A stretch of DNA of 14,740 nucleotides from Clostridiales bacterium UBA7044. GTDB taxonomy: Bacteria; Bacillota; Clostridia; Oscillospirales; Oscillospiraceae. The notes beneath the pieces were generated by a model. It saw nothing but the letters and a program-made list of their open reading frames with translations. It was not told where the DNA came from and made no database searches. Position 1 is the first letter of the stretch, and each line of letters begins with the position of its first letter. The translations under genes and the position numbers were made by a program. Location: positions 1 to 14,740 of the forward strand of contig DLAP01000047.1 in assembly GCA_002493965.1 (NCBI GenBank). Direction: 5' to 3'. Below, one piece after another: positions 6,469 to 13,458 of this stretch.

Positions 6469-7207
6469 AGTATTCTTCGGTTAGATGATGGTCTCGCTGC
6501 TTCTTTACGGCGCTGACCAGGAGCATCATGGGGCGGCGCATTTCATCCGTCAGATGCCACTGTTCCGGCGGCATGGCTTCCTCAACGGCCTCCAAAGAGA
6601 AGCCGTTCCGAAGAAGGCCATTTAAGATCTGCTCCAGGGTATGGTGGTATTTCCGAATGGAATGGCCCAGGAAATCCGTCACCCGGGGGCCGGGGTAGTA
6701 ATACCGATCCACGGGCCAATAGAGGGCCTTTCCGTCCTCCATCACCCACTGCTGATTGACCCCGGCGGTAAAGGTGGGGTGCTCTATGTTGAAGAGAAAC
6801 TGACCGCCGTCTTTCAGGGTCCTGTGGACCATCCGGTATACGGCGTCCAGGTCCTCCAGATAGTGGAGAGCCAGATTGGAGATCACCAGGTCAAACTGCT
6901 GCGCCGGGTAATCGTATTCCAGAATGTCACAAACCCGATACTCGATCCGGCTGCCTCCGTTCCGGAGCTGGGCCTTACCAATCATCTTTTCGCTCTGGTC
7001 AATGCCAAGCACCGATTTGGCGCCCATATCGGCGGCGTATTGACAGTGCCAGCCGTAGCCGCAGCCCAGATCCAAAACGGTTTTGCCCTCCAGATCCGGA
7101 AACAGAGATTTCAGCTGGCGCCATTCACCGGCACCCGCCAACCCCTGCCGGCTCCGGTCCATTTGGGCGTAGGCATCAAAGAATACCGGATCGTCATAGG
7201 GATTCAT
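6467..7207 (-). CDS. class I SAM-dependent methyltransferase
   Basis: This 246-aa cytosolic protein has the Rossmann-fold methyltransferase signatures: motif I VLDLGCGYG (44-52), the acidic residue after strand 2 in VLGIDQSEKM (Asp70), motif II-like DLVISNLALHYLED, and a post-motif LKDGGQFLFNIEHPTF. It resembles the Methyltransf_11/25 group, which methylates small molecules; the substrate cannot be predicted. The start is ATG 7207, with AAAGGA upstream. Only 18 nt separate it from the end of the GH3 gene, so the two are almost certainly co-transcribed from the GH3 promoter. It points towards the radical SAM gene, with the strong hairpin between them. Confidence 0.92.
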   Translation of the reverse strand: MNPYDDPVFFDAYAQMDRSRQGLAGAGEWRQLKSLFPDLEGKTVLDLGCGYGWHCQYAADMGAKSVLGIDQSEKMIGKAQLRNGGSRIEYRVCDILEYDYPAQQFDLVISNLALHYLEDLDAVYRMVHRTLKDGGQFLFNIEHPTFTAGVNQQWVMEDGKALYWPVDRYYYPGPRVTDFLGHSIRKYHHTLEQILNGLLRNGFSLEAVEEAMPPEQWHLTDEMRRPMMLLVSAVKKQRDHHLTEEY

Positions 7208-7225
7208 AGGCGATTCCTTTCTTCC

Positions 7226-9592
7226 TCAGGATTGTTTTTTCCCTTTTTTCCCGGAGGAGAGAAGGGCTTTCAACCCCTTTATGTAGTGTCCGTTGGCCAT
7301 ATCCAGCAGACCCTGGGCCATGGCGTCGTTCATAGAGCCGTTGGAGCAGATGACAGTGGAACGCAGGGGACAGTCCGTGGCGCACACCAGGCTCATCCGG
7401 TATTCCGGGTTGCTGAAATCCTGCTTCCCGTCATAGCCCTTGGCGATTGCCTTGGCTGTGGCATTGTATTGGCGCTTCATAACGAAAGAGCTGCTCTTCA
7501 TTTCGGCGCAGGAATTGTCCATAGTAAAGCTGCCCTTCTTCGGTTCCGGCTGGACGGGGACAGGATGGCCCATCAGTTTCTCCCAGCCCTCCCGACTGGG
7601 ATTGCCGGTGAGGGTCTCGTACCAGCTTCCTGTCTGCCAGTCCGGGACGGGGATGGTTTCGCCTGCCACTTCCAGTGCCGTTTCCAGACGAATGTCCTGG
7701 CTGGAGGCGCCCATCAAAATCCGGTAGGTTCCGCCGGGCACCTTCCAACCGTCGCGCCAGATGGCAAAGCTCCGGTCATCCAGGCAGAAGGAAACGGTCT
7801 TACCTTCTCCCGGCTCCAGCTCCACCCGGGCAAAGCCTTTCAGTTCCTTCTCCGGACGGAAGATGCCATCCTTCGGCGGGGCGATATAGAGCTGCACCAC
7901 CTCGGCACCCCTGCGGCTGCCGGTGTTGGTAACGGTAACGGTTACTGTCCGATCTTCTGCTTTCAGGTCAGAATATGCAAAGGATGTATAGGACAGGCCG
8001 TAGCCAAAGGGATAACGGACAGCCTTGCCCGCCTTGTCGTAATACCGGTAGCCCACATAAATGCCCTCCCGGTACTCCGGGTTCCGGACGCCAAAGGTGT
8101 CCTTGGAAATCACATCGGTGTAGGAAAGAGGCCAGCTCTCTGTCAGCTTACCGGAAGGGTTCGCTTTTCCGGTCAGCAGATTGGCTGCCGCCAGTCCGCC
8201 AGCCTGACCGGGAAGACCCATGTAGAGAATGGCCTTGACCTTATCGGCCCAGCTCAGCTCCATGGCGCTGCCGCCGAACAGGACTACCACCGTGTTGGGG
8301 TTGGCCGCCGCCACCGCCTCGATCATCCGGTTGTGCCCCTCCGGAAGGCCCATATGATCCCGGTCAAAGCTCTCGGATTCATATTGGTCAGGAAGCCCCG
8401 CCGCCACGATGGCGACAGGACGGCTCTTTGCCGCCTTCACCGCTTCTTGCAGCTCCGCTTCCGTTACCTCTCCCTGGGGGTCGCAGCAGGGGAGATAGGC
8501 CGCGTCGGGCATGGCGTCCGTCAGGCTTACCAGCTTGGTGGGGTTGATATGACTGCTGCCGCTGCCCTGATACCGCATTTCCCCGGCCATACGGCCGATG
8601 AGAACCACGTCGTCTGCCTGGAGAGGAAGAATCCCATCCTCGTTTTTCAGCAGCACCGCGCCCTGCTCCGCAAGGGTCTGGGCCAGGGCGTGATGAGACG
8701 CAAAGTCCACAGCCTGGGCCTGCTGGGCCTGGGCCTTTTCCACCAAAAGCAAAATCCGTTCCACGGAGGCGTCGATATCCGTTTCCGAAAGAGTGTCGTT
8801 TTTTACTGCCTCCAGGGCAGCCTGCTCCATAAACCGGCCGCCGCCGGGCATATTCAGGTCGCACCCGGCCTGGAAGCCCTGAATCCGGTCGCTGAGAGCG
8901 CCCCAGTCCGTGACCACCATGCCGTCAAAGCCCCACTCGGTGCGCAGAATGTCCGTTAAAAGCGCCTTGCTGTCACTGCAATGGGTACCGTTGATTTTGT
9001 TGTAGGCGCACATGACGGTGCCGGGCCTGCCCTCTCGCACGGCGATTTCAAAGCCCGTCAGATAGATTTCCCGGAGGGTTCGTTCATCCATCTGACTGTC
9101 CCCATTCTGACGCTTATATTCCTGATTATTGGCGGCGAAGTGCTTCAGGCTGGACACGGCCCCGGTAGACTGCTGCCCCCGGATGAAGGCTGCCGCCATT
9201 TTGCCCGCAAAATAGGGGTCCTCGGACAGGTACTCAAAATTCCGTCCCCCCAGGGGGTTGCGCTTGATATTGCACCCCGGCCCCAGAACCAGCGCGACCT
9301 CCTCTGCCAGGGCTTCCTTTCCGATCGCCTCGCCTTCAGCGGCGTACAGTTCCTGGTTCCAGGTAGCTCCGGCGGTTACAGCCGCAGGGAAGCAGGTGGC
9401 GGGCAGGGATTTGTTGACCCCGATCATGTCCGTGTTTCCCTTCTGGCAGCGCAGACCGTGGGGCCCGTCGGTCATCATGATACTGGGGACGCCCAACTTT
9501 GGCAGGGCCTTGGTGTGCCAGCAGTCCGCACCGGTGCAGAAGGCAATTTTTTCATCCAAAGTCATGCTTTGGATGATTTGCTCTGTGTTCAT
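7226..9592 (-). CDS. glycoside hydrolase family 3 protein (beta-glucosidase-like)
   Basis: This 788-aa enzyme of family GH3 hydrolyses terminal beta-linked sugars (glucosides or related). Visible features are TDGPHGLR near the N-terminus (41-48), KHFAANNQE (150-158), and GFDGMVVTDW with the expected nucleophile Asp229. The second alpha/beta domain has SESFDRDHMGLPEGHN, then EGIYVGYRYYDK and the FGYGLSYT segment. A fibronectin III-like domain lies at about 546-630 (EKELKGFARVELEPGE). A C-terminal tail of about 100 residues follows, ending in the basic GKKGKKQS. No signal peptide is seen, so it is probably cytosolic and acts on imported oligosaccharides. GAGAGGA lies 8 nt upstream of ATG 9592. 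The exact sugar specificity is not visible. Confidence 0.95.
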   Translation of the reverse strand: MNTEQIIQSMTLDEKIAFCTGADCWHTKALPKLGVPSIMMTDGPHGLRCQKGNTDMIGVNKSLPATCFPAAVTAGATWNQELYAAEGEAIGKEALAEEVALVLGPGCNIKRNPLGGRNFEYLSEDPYFAGKMAAAFIRGQQSTGAVSSLKHFAANNQEYKRQNGDSQMDERTLREIYLTGFEIAVREGRPGTVMCAYNKINGTHCSDSKALLTDILRTEWGFDGMVVTDWGALSDRIQGFQAGCDLNMPGGGRFMEQAALEAVKNDTLSETDIDASVERILLLVEKAQAQQAQAVDFASHHALAQTLAEQGAVLLKNEDGILPLQADDVVLIGRMAGEMRYQGSGSSHINPTKLVSLTDAMPDAAYLPCCDPQGEVTEAELQEAVKAAKSRPVAIVAAGLPDQYESESFDRDHMGLPEGHNRMIEAVAAANPNTVVVLFGGSAMELSWADKVKAILYMGLPGQAGGLAAANLLTGKANPSGKLTESWPLSYTDVISKDTFGVRNPEYREGIYVGYRYYDKAGKAVRYPFGYGLSYTSFAYSDLKAEDRTVTVTVTNTGSRRGAEVVQLYIAPPKDGIFRPEKELKGFARVELEPGEGKTVSFCLDDRSFAIWRDGWKVPGGTYRILMGASSQDIRLETALEVAGETIPVPDWQTGSWYETLTGNPSREGWEKLMGHPVPVQPEPKKGSFTMDNSCAEMKSSSFVMKRQYNATAKAIAKGYDGKQDFSNPEYRMSLVCATDCPLRSTVICSNGSMNDAMAQGLLDMANGHYIKGLKALLSSGKKGKKQS

Positions 9593-9651
9593 AAGATCGC
9601 TCCTCTCAAAAACCTACATTTTCTCAAACAGGGCCACAGCCCATTTTCTGT

Positions 9652-9660
9652 ATTATAGCA
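9652..9660 (-). promoter_or_regulatory. extended -10 promoter of the GH3-methyltransferase pair
   Basis: On the minus strand TGCTATAAT is a perfect TATAAT with an extended TGn. It lies about 60 nt upstream of the GH3 start. The region 16-18 nt further upstream has no good TTGACA (best CTCGCT/TCGCTT), which fits an extended -10 promoter or one needing an activator. Confidence 0.6.
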
Positions 9661-9764
9661 TATGTTTTCAGAAAAGCGAGCCTTTTCTTTTCCCCATCAG
9701 CAGGCCCTTCAAAATGCCAGGGAACCTGATGCCCCCGGTCGGAGATTTCCGGCAAGAAGCCTGC

Positions 9765-9812
9765 CACCCAAAAAACGTGGAAAACCCCGACGCCTTAAGC
9801 GTCGGGGTTTCC
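9765..9812 (-). terminator. terminator of the nifS-iscU-rrf2-DUF3786 operon
   Basis: A 12-bp stem, AAACCCCGACGC (9782-9793) with GCGTCGGGGTTT (9799-9810), has a 5-nt loop. Read on the minus strand it is followed by TTTTCCACGTTTTTT, a split T-run. It lies about 170 nt past the DUF3786 stop and upstream of the GH3 promoter, as expected for the operon end. Confidence 0.75.
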
Positions 9813-9977
9813 GCAAAGAAATTGGAAAGAAGAGAGGTAGAAAAGAGGATCTATATGGTGAAAGGAGGCGGCTCACGGCTTCCGCAACCTTTCTGTTATT
9901 AAGATACTTTTTGATTTTGAACGTCCAATAACAGAATTGAAAACAAAATTCGACATTTTTTTGAACGATTTTTGTTT

Positions 9978-10598
9978 TTACCCATGGCCCATTTCTGCGG
10001 ATATCTTATCCAAAAGCAGGCTTTTGGCATAGAACATGGTCTCATAGCGGATGTACATGGTGGCGTTTTCATCCCAGAGAAAGCGCAGATTTGACGGAAA
10101 CTCCTCGTCTCCCAGCCAGAGTTGAACCACGATGGAAAGCCCGTCAAACAGTTCGACGGCATAGGCGATGTCGCCGCCGGGAAAGGGAACGCCCCCTAAG
10201 GCGATGCAGGCATTTCGAAAGCCTTCCGGATCCGCCTGGAACTTCTCCGCCCAGGGGTCCCGGGTATTCTCCAACAGATTCTGGTGGAACATCAGGCCGA
10301 AGGAGGTCATATTCTTGAGGCGGCCGCTTAAATACCGATCCTCCCGGCTGTCACACAGCAGATCGAAGAGGGTCAGCACCTCATCAAAGGAATTGGCGTC
10401 TATCCAGGCATGGCCCGCCTGTTTTTCCAGGTTCCCGGTAGAACGACATATCCGATAGGGTGTGTGCAGCATGGTGACATAGAGGTAGGTTTCATCAAAA
10501 TCCAGGTGAAATTTACGGATCAGGGCTTCCTGATCGTAGGTGAGGAACAGATTCTTTGCCTGCTGGGCCTGAACGAGATAATTGTTGGTACGCTCCAT
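9978..10598 (-). CDS. DUF3786-domain protein
   Basis: This 206-aa soluble protein matches the DUF3786 pattern as I recall it. That includes the C-terminal signature IVVQLWLGDEEFPSNLRFLWD (about 156-176), preceded by GGVPFPGGDIAYAVELFDGL, where the family has a G-D-hydrophobic strand and a proline/leucine-rich strand. The family occurs mainly in strict anaerobes and its biochemical role is unknown to me. AGGAGA lies a few bases upstream of ATG 10598. It is the last gene of the minus-strand run after nifS, iscU and the Rrf2 regulator, 55 nt from the latter, with a hairpin in the gap. The context suggests a link to iron-sulfur or redox metabolism, but this is only inference. There are cysteines at 51, 82 and 131 and no clear metal-binding motif. 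Confidence 0.75.
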   Translation of the reverse strand: MERTNNYLVQAQQAKNLFLTYDQEALIRKFHLDFDETYLYVTMLHTPYRICRSTGNLEKQAGHAWIDANSFDEVLTLFDLLCDSREDRYLSGRLKNMTSFGLMFHQNLLENTRDPWAEKFQADPEGFRNACIALGGVPFPGGDIAYAVELFDGLSIVVQLWLGDEEFPSNLRFLWDENATMYIRYETMFYAKSLLLDKISAEMGHG

Positions 10599-10617
10599 AG
10601 TGTTCTCCTATAAGCAT

Positions 10618-10646
10618 CCCCGTTTCCAAGAGACTCGGAAACGGGG
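10618..10646 (-). terminator. intercistronic hairpin between rrf2 and DUF3786
   Basis: A perfect 10-bp stem, CCCCGTTTCC (10618-10627) with GGAAACGGGG (10637-10646), has a 9-nt loop. Read on the minus strand it begins just after the Rrf2 stop codon and is followed by ATGCTTATAGGAG, with no T-run, so it is a poor terminator. It ends only a few bases before the DUF3786 ribosome site. It could be an RNA-processing or stabilising element that lowers DUF3786 expression relative to the upstream genes. Confidence 0.6.
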
Positions 10647-10653
10647 AATGGGT

Positions 10654-11064
10654 TTATTTTGCCTCTTTGAGCAGGTCCGCAATGGTGATGCCTTCAAAGA
10701 AATCATCGATCATTTTATCCAGCTTGTCCCACATGGGCTTTGCTTCGCAACACTGGGTCCGGGAGCAGGCGGCGGCTCCCTGGCTGGTGCAGGAGACGGC
10801 GGAAAGCTCGCCCTCGGTGAGCTTTAAAATGCTGCCCACGGTGTACTGATCCGGACTGCGGTTTAACCGGTAGCCGCCGCCCTTGCCGTGGACGGCGTCC
10901 ACAAAGCCTGCCTTAGAAAGGACACACATGATGGACTCCAGATACTTCTGGGAGATTCCTTCCTTTTCGGCGATTTCCTTTAACGGGATGTATTCCTCAC
11001 TGCCTCGTTGGGCAAAGCAGACCATGACCCGCAGGGCGTAACGGCCTTTTGCAGATACAATCAT
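10654..11064 (-). CDS. Rrf2-family (IscR-like) transcriptional regulator
   Basis: This 136-aa protein starts MIVSAKGRYALRVMV, the hallmark of Rrf2/IscR winged-helix regulators. The recognition-helix region IPLKEIAEKEGISQKYLESI is at 26-45 and the wing GKGGGYRLNR at 60-69. Cysteines at 92, 100, 105 and 106 lie where IscR-type proteins bind an iron-sulfur cluster, although the spacing C-x7-C-x4-C-C differs from E. coli IscR. It is the third gene after nifS and iscU, 5 nt from iscU. The tandem inverted repeats at the operon promoter are therefore good candidates for its own binding sites. The expected role is to sense Fe-S status and control Fe-S cluster assembly. Whether it is a repressor is inferred from operator position. 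Confidence 0.92.
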   Translation of the reverse strand: MIVSAKGRYALRVMVCFAQRGSEEYIPLKEIAEKEGISQKYLESIMCVLSKAGFVDAVHGKGGGYRLNRSPDQYTVGSILKLTEGELSAVSCTSQGAAACSRTQCCEAKPMWDKLDKMIDDFFEGITIADLLKEAK

Positions 11065-11069
11065 AGGCG

Positions 11070-11513
11070 TTACTCGCCGTGGACTTCTTCATGCAGATGC
11101 TCGTGGTCCACTTCCTTGAACTGCTCGGCGTCGTAGGGAATGTTATTTTTGTCGAAGTAGTCCTTCAGAGCGCTGCGGATGGCTTCCTCAGCCAGAACGG
11201 AGCAGTGCATCTTGTGGGCGGGCAGACCGTCCAGAGCTTCCGCCACAGCCTTGTTGGTCAGGGCCATTGCGTCGTAAATGGACTTGCCCTTGATCATCTC
11301 GGTGGCCATGGAGGAGGAAGCAATGGCGGAGCCGCAGCCAAAGGTCTCAAACTTCACATCCTCGATGATGTCGTTTTCCACCTTCAGGTAGATTTTCATA
11401 ATGTCGCCGCACTTGGCGTTGCCTACTTCGCCCACGCCGCTGGCATCTTCAATGGTGCCCACATTCCGGGGGTGCATAAAATGGTCCATGACCTTTTCAC
11501 TGTAAAGTGCCAT
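11070..11513 (-). CDS. iscU: Fe-S cluster assembly scaffold (IscU/NifU N-terminal type)
   Basis: This 147-aa scaffold builds [2Fe-2S]/[4Fe-4S] clusters using sulfur from the cysteine desulfurase. The three cluster-ligand cysteines are present at 35 (AKCGD, with Asp37), 60 (FGCGSA) and 104 (KMHCS, with His103). It contains only the U-type domain, without the C-terminal NifU domain, and has an acidic, histidine-rich tail (HEHLHEEVHGE). The segment LPAHKMHCS replaces the E. coli LPPVKxHCS motif. It lies 33 nt downstream of nifS and 5 nt upstream of the Rrf2 gene. The pairing with nifS makes the assignment firm; whether the system is named NifU or IscU is a matter of convention. Confidence 0.95.
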   Translation of the reverse strand: MALYSEKVMDHFMHPRNVGTIEDASGVGEVGNAKCGDIMKIYLKVENDIIEDVKFETFGCGSAIASSSMATEMIKGKSIYDAMALTNKAVAEALDGLPAHKMHCSVLAEEAIRSALKDYFDKNNIPYDAEQFKEVDHEHLHEEVHGE

Positions 11514-11546
11514 AATCGATATCTCCTTTTATCGTCAATTTGAAAA

Positions 11547-12734
11547 TTATAAAATATATTGCCGCTTGCCCTCCTGGAGGTCACGCCACACAGGAGACAT
11601 ATTCCGCAGGTACTGGACCACCTCGGGAACCACCTGAATGATGTGGTCCACTTCTTCCTCGGTGTTGTACTCGCACAGGCTCAGCCGCAGGGAGCCGTGG
11701 GCCACGTCGTGAACCCGGCCGATGGCGAGCAAGACATGGCTGGGATCCAGACTGCCGGAGGTGCAGGCGGAGCCGGAGGAAGCGCAGACACCCTTGGCGT
11801 CCAGCAGGAGCAGCAGGCTTTCGCCTTCGATGCCCTCGAAGCAGAAGCTGACGTTGCCGGGGAGCCGGTTCACCGGGTCGCCGTTTAAGGCACTGTGGGG
11901 GATCTGAGACAGGGCGGCAATGAGCCGGTCCCGCATGGCGGCGACCTTCGGCATATTCTCGTCCATATGGTCGCAGGCGTCCTTCATGGCGGCGGCCATA
12001 CCGCAGATGGCGGCGATGTTTTCCGTGCCAGCCCGCTTGCCCCGCTCCTGAGCGCCGCCCTCAATGACGTTCACAAGGGGCAGGCCCTTGCGCACATACA
12101 GAGCGCCGACACCCTTGGGGCCATGGAACTTGTGGGCGGACAGACTCAGCATATCGATGTTCTGCTGCTTTACATTGATGTGCAGATGACCCACCGCCTG
12201 AACGGCGTCGGTGTGGAAGGGAACGCCTGCTTCCTTGCAGATGGCACCGATCTCGGGGATGGGGAGAATGGAGCCAATCTCGTTGTTGGCGTACATGGTG
12301 GTGACGAGACAGGTGTCCGGGCGGATGGCGTCCTTTACCTGCTGGGCCTTCACGTTGTGGCCCTCCTTCACGTCCAGATAGGTGACGGTGAAGCCCTCTT
12401 TTTCCAGCTTTGCCAGGGTGTGGAGCACGGCGTGATGCTCAAAGGCGGTGGAGATGATGTGCTTCTTGCCCTTCTTCGCCCCCTGCCGGGCGGCGGAGAT
12501 AATGGCCTGGTTGTCTGCCTCGCTGCCGCCGGAGGTGAAGATGATCTCTCTCGGCTCGCAGCCTAAGCACTGGGCCACCGTAGCCCGGGCCTCCTCCAGG
12601 GCTTCCTTGGCCCGCTGGCCGATGGAGTGAAGGGAGGAGGGGTTGCCGTAAATATCTTTCATATAGGGCAGCATTGCGTCAATGGCTACCTGGCTCATGG
12701 CGGTGGTCGCCGCGTTGTCAGCGTAAACTTGCAT
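11547..12734 (-). CDS. nifS: cysteine desulfurase (NifS/IscS)
   Basis: This 395-aa PLP-dependent enzyme converts cysteine to alanine, leaving a persulfide used for Fe-S clusters. The PLP lysine is Lys202 in SAHKFHGPKG. His100 (FEHHAV) and Asp176 (HTDAVQ) are the usual cofactor-contacting residues. The active-site cysteine is Cys324 in SSGSACTSGSLDPSHVL, with the loop length of NifS/IscS class I enzymes. RAGTEN (234-239) is also conserved. Length is normal. AGGAGG (12743-12748) lies 8 nt before ATG 12734. It is the first gene of the operon, with a promoter overlapped by two inverted repeats and a leader of about 100 nt. The symbol nifS is used for the family; no nitrogenase genes are visible, so the role is housekeeping. 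Confidence 0.96.
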   Translation of the reverse strand: MQVYADNAATTAMSQVAIDAMLPYMKDIYGNPSSLHSIGQRAKEALEEARATVAQCLGCEPREIIFTSGGSEADNQAIISAARQGAKKGKKHIISTAFEHHAVLHTLAKLEKEGFTVTYLDVKEGHNVKAQQVKDAIRPDTCLVTTMYANNEIGSILPIPEIGAICKEAGVPFHTDAVQAVGHLHINVKQQNIDMLSLSAHKFHGPKGVGALYVRKGLPLVNVIEGGAQERGKRAGTENIAAICGMAAAMKDACDHMDENMPKVAAMRDRLIAALSQIPHSALNGDPVNRLPGNVSFCFEGIEGESLLLLLDAKGVCASSGSACTSGSLDPSHVLLAIGRVHDVAHGSLRLSLCEYNTEEEVDHIIQVVPEVVQYLRNMSPVWRDLQEGKRQYIL

Positions 12735-12820
12735 GGAAATAACCTCCTGTTTCTATTTGCCAAGGGAAGCTCGGAACCAATCGTCTTCTGCTGTCAGCGC
12801 TTGCCAATTGATTCAGAACC

Positions 12821-12841
12821 TACCTAGTAATTCCGTAGGTA
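12821..12841 (-). promoter_or_regulatory. second TACCTA-N9-TAGGTA operator, over the start site
   Basis: TACCTA (12821-12826), a 9-nt spacer and TAGGTA (12836-12841) form a perfect 6-bp inverted repeat with the same spacing as the copy at 12853-12879. It abuts the -10 box (12842-12847) and covers the predicted start near 12835, a position that should block transcription. The most likely regulator is the operon's own Rrf2 protein; this is inferred from position. Confidence 0.65.
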
Positions 12842-12870
12842 AGAATAGCATGATTTACCTACTTTGTCAA
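12842..12870 (-). promoter_or_regulatory. sigma-A promoter of the nifS-iscU-rrf2 operon
   Basis: On the minus strand, TTGACA (12865-12870) and TATTCT (12842-12847) have a 17-nt spacer, and the -10 is preceded by TGC (extended -10). The consensus -35 is perfect. It lies about 110 nt upstream of nifS and just after the end of the sulfoxide reductase gene. Confidence 0.8.
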
Positions 12871-12879
12871 TAGGTAAAT
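12853..12879 (-). promoter_or_regulatory. first TACCTA-N9-TAGGTA operator, overlapping the -35
   Basis: ATTTACCTA (12853-12861), a 9-nt spacer and TAGGTAAAT (12871-12879) make a perfect 9-bp inverted repeat whose spacer contains the TTGACA box. Its centre is 35 bp from that of the second copy. Its total length of 27 bp is of the size expected for an Rrf2-family site. The tandem placement suggests cooperative binding. Confidence 0.7.
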
Positions 12880-12897
12880 CGGGACCTTTTTGGTTCT

Positions 12898-13353
12898 TTA
12901 CAAAAACTTCTCAATTTCACGGACGGCGGCAATCAGCGCCACTTTGTCTTCTTCCGTAAAACGTCCGACGGTAGGGCTGTCGATATCCAGCACGCCCCAG
13001 ATTTCGCCCCCACAGTGCAGAGGCAGGACGATTTCTGAATTAGAGGATAAGTCGCAGGCGATATGTCCCGGGAAATGGTGGACGTTTTCCACAAGCTGGA
13101 TTTCATCCCGGGCGGCGGCAGTTCCGCAGACACCCCGGCCCAAGGGAATCTCAATGCAGGCGGGTTTCCCCTGGAATGGGTACAGCACCAGGGTGTCTCC
13201 CTCCCGCTTATAAAATCCCACCCAGTTGATATCCGGCAGCTCCTGCCACAGCAGGGCGGAGACGTTCGACAGGTTGGCAACCAAATGGGGAACACCCTGG
13301 GTCAGGGCGGAAATTTTCCCGGCCAGCGCGAAAAGATTGACAGTTTCTTTCAT
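12898..13353 (-). CDS. msrC: free methionine-(R)-sulfoxide reductase (GAF domain)
   Basis: This 151-aa protein is a single GAF domain of the fRMsr family, which reduces free methionine-(R)-sulfoxide to methionine in the cytosol. The family residues are clear: WVGFYKR, GRGVCGTAA, and HFPGHIACD followed by SSNSEIVLPL and GVLDIDSP. The three cysteines at 66, 76 and 100 have spacings of 10 and 24 residues, the same as Cys84/94/118 of the E. coli enzyme, so the catalytic and resolving cysteines all seem present. The start is ATG 13353 with AGGAAG/AAGGGA upstream. It has its own promoter, divergent from spoIVB. No terminator is seen between its stop and the nifS promoter only about 28 nt away. The symbol msrC is the common one for this family. 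Confidence 0.93.
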   Translation of the reverse strand: MKETVNLFALAGKISALTQGVPHLVANLSNVSALLWQELPDINWVGFYKREGDTLVLYPFQGKPACIEIPLGRGVCGTAAARDEIQLVENVHHFPGHIACDLSSNSEIVLPLHCGGEIWGVLDIDSPTVGRFTEEDKVALIAAVREIEKFL

Positions 13354-13377
13354 AAAATCCCTTCTTCCTTTTTCTTA

Positions 13378-13406
13378 ATAGTAAAGGAAGAAGCCCATGG
13401 ATGCAA
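13378..13406 (-). promoter_or_regulatory. sigma-A-type promoter of the sulfoxide reductase gene
   Basis: On the minus strand TTGCAT (13401-13406) and TACTAT (13378-13383) are separated by 17 nt, about 25 nt upstream of the start. The match is four of six at the -35 and good at the -10. Confidence 0.5.
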
Positions 13407-13458
13407 GGAAAAAATCGACGAATTTCCAGTTTCCCCCTCTATTTTCGACTTTTTCTGC

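Larger units (their letters stand above)
9593..9977. other. 385-base intergenic region between the GH3 and DUF3786 genes
   Basis: This stretch holds the GH3 promoter (9652-9660, minus), a minus-strand terminator (9765-9812), and an AT-rich part (9890-9977). The AT-rich part contains a 10-bp inverted repeat, TTCTGTTATT (9891-9900) and AATAACAGAA (9927-9936). A strong ribosome-site-like AAAGGAGG (9861-9868) is not followed by a usable ATG, GTG or TTG. A 15-codon frame (ATG 9855 to TAA 9902) spans it. No convincing gene is seen. Confidence 0.6.

Noticed and set aside
6258..6470. 70-codon frame after the radical SAM gene
   Set aside because: It runs through the terminator stem, has no ribosome site and no recognisable protein features.
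6641..8959. 772-codon open frame on the plus strand
   Set aside because: It is antisense to the methyltransferase and GH3 genes, which have clear family motifs, ribosome sites and a promoter. The predicted protein resembles nothing and its length reflects codon bias of the opposite strand.
9949..9955. Spo0A box (TGTCGAA on the minus strand)
   Set aside because: The 7-mer with one free position is expected several times by chance in this length, and it lies behind DUF3786, not before a sporulation gene.
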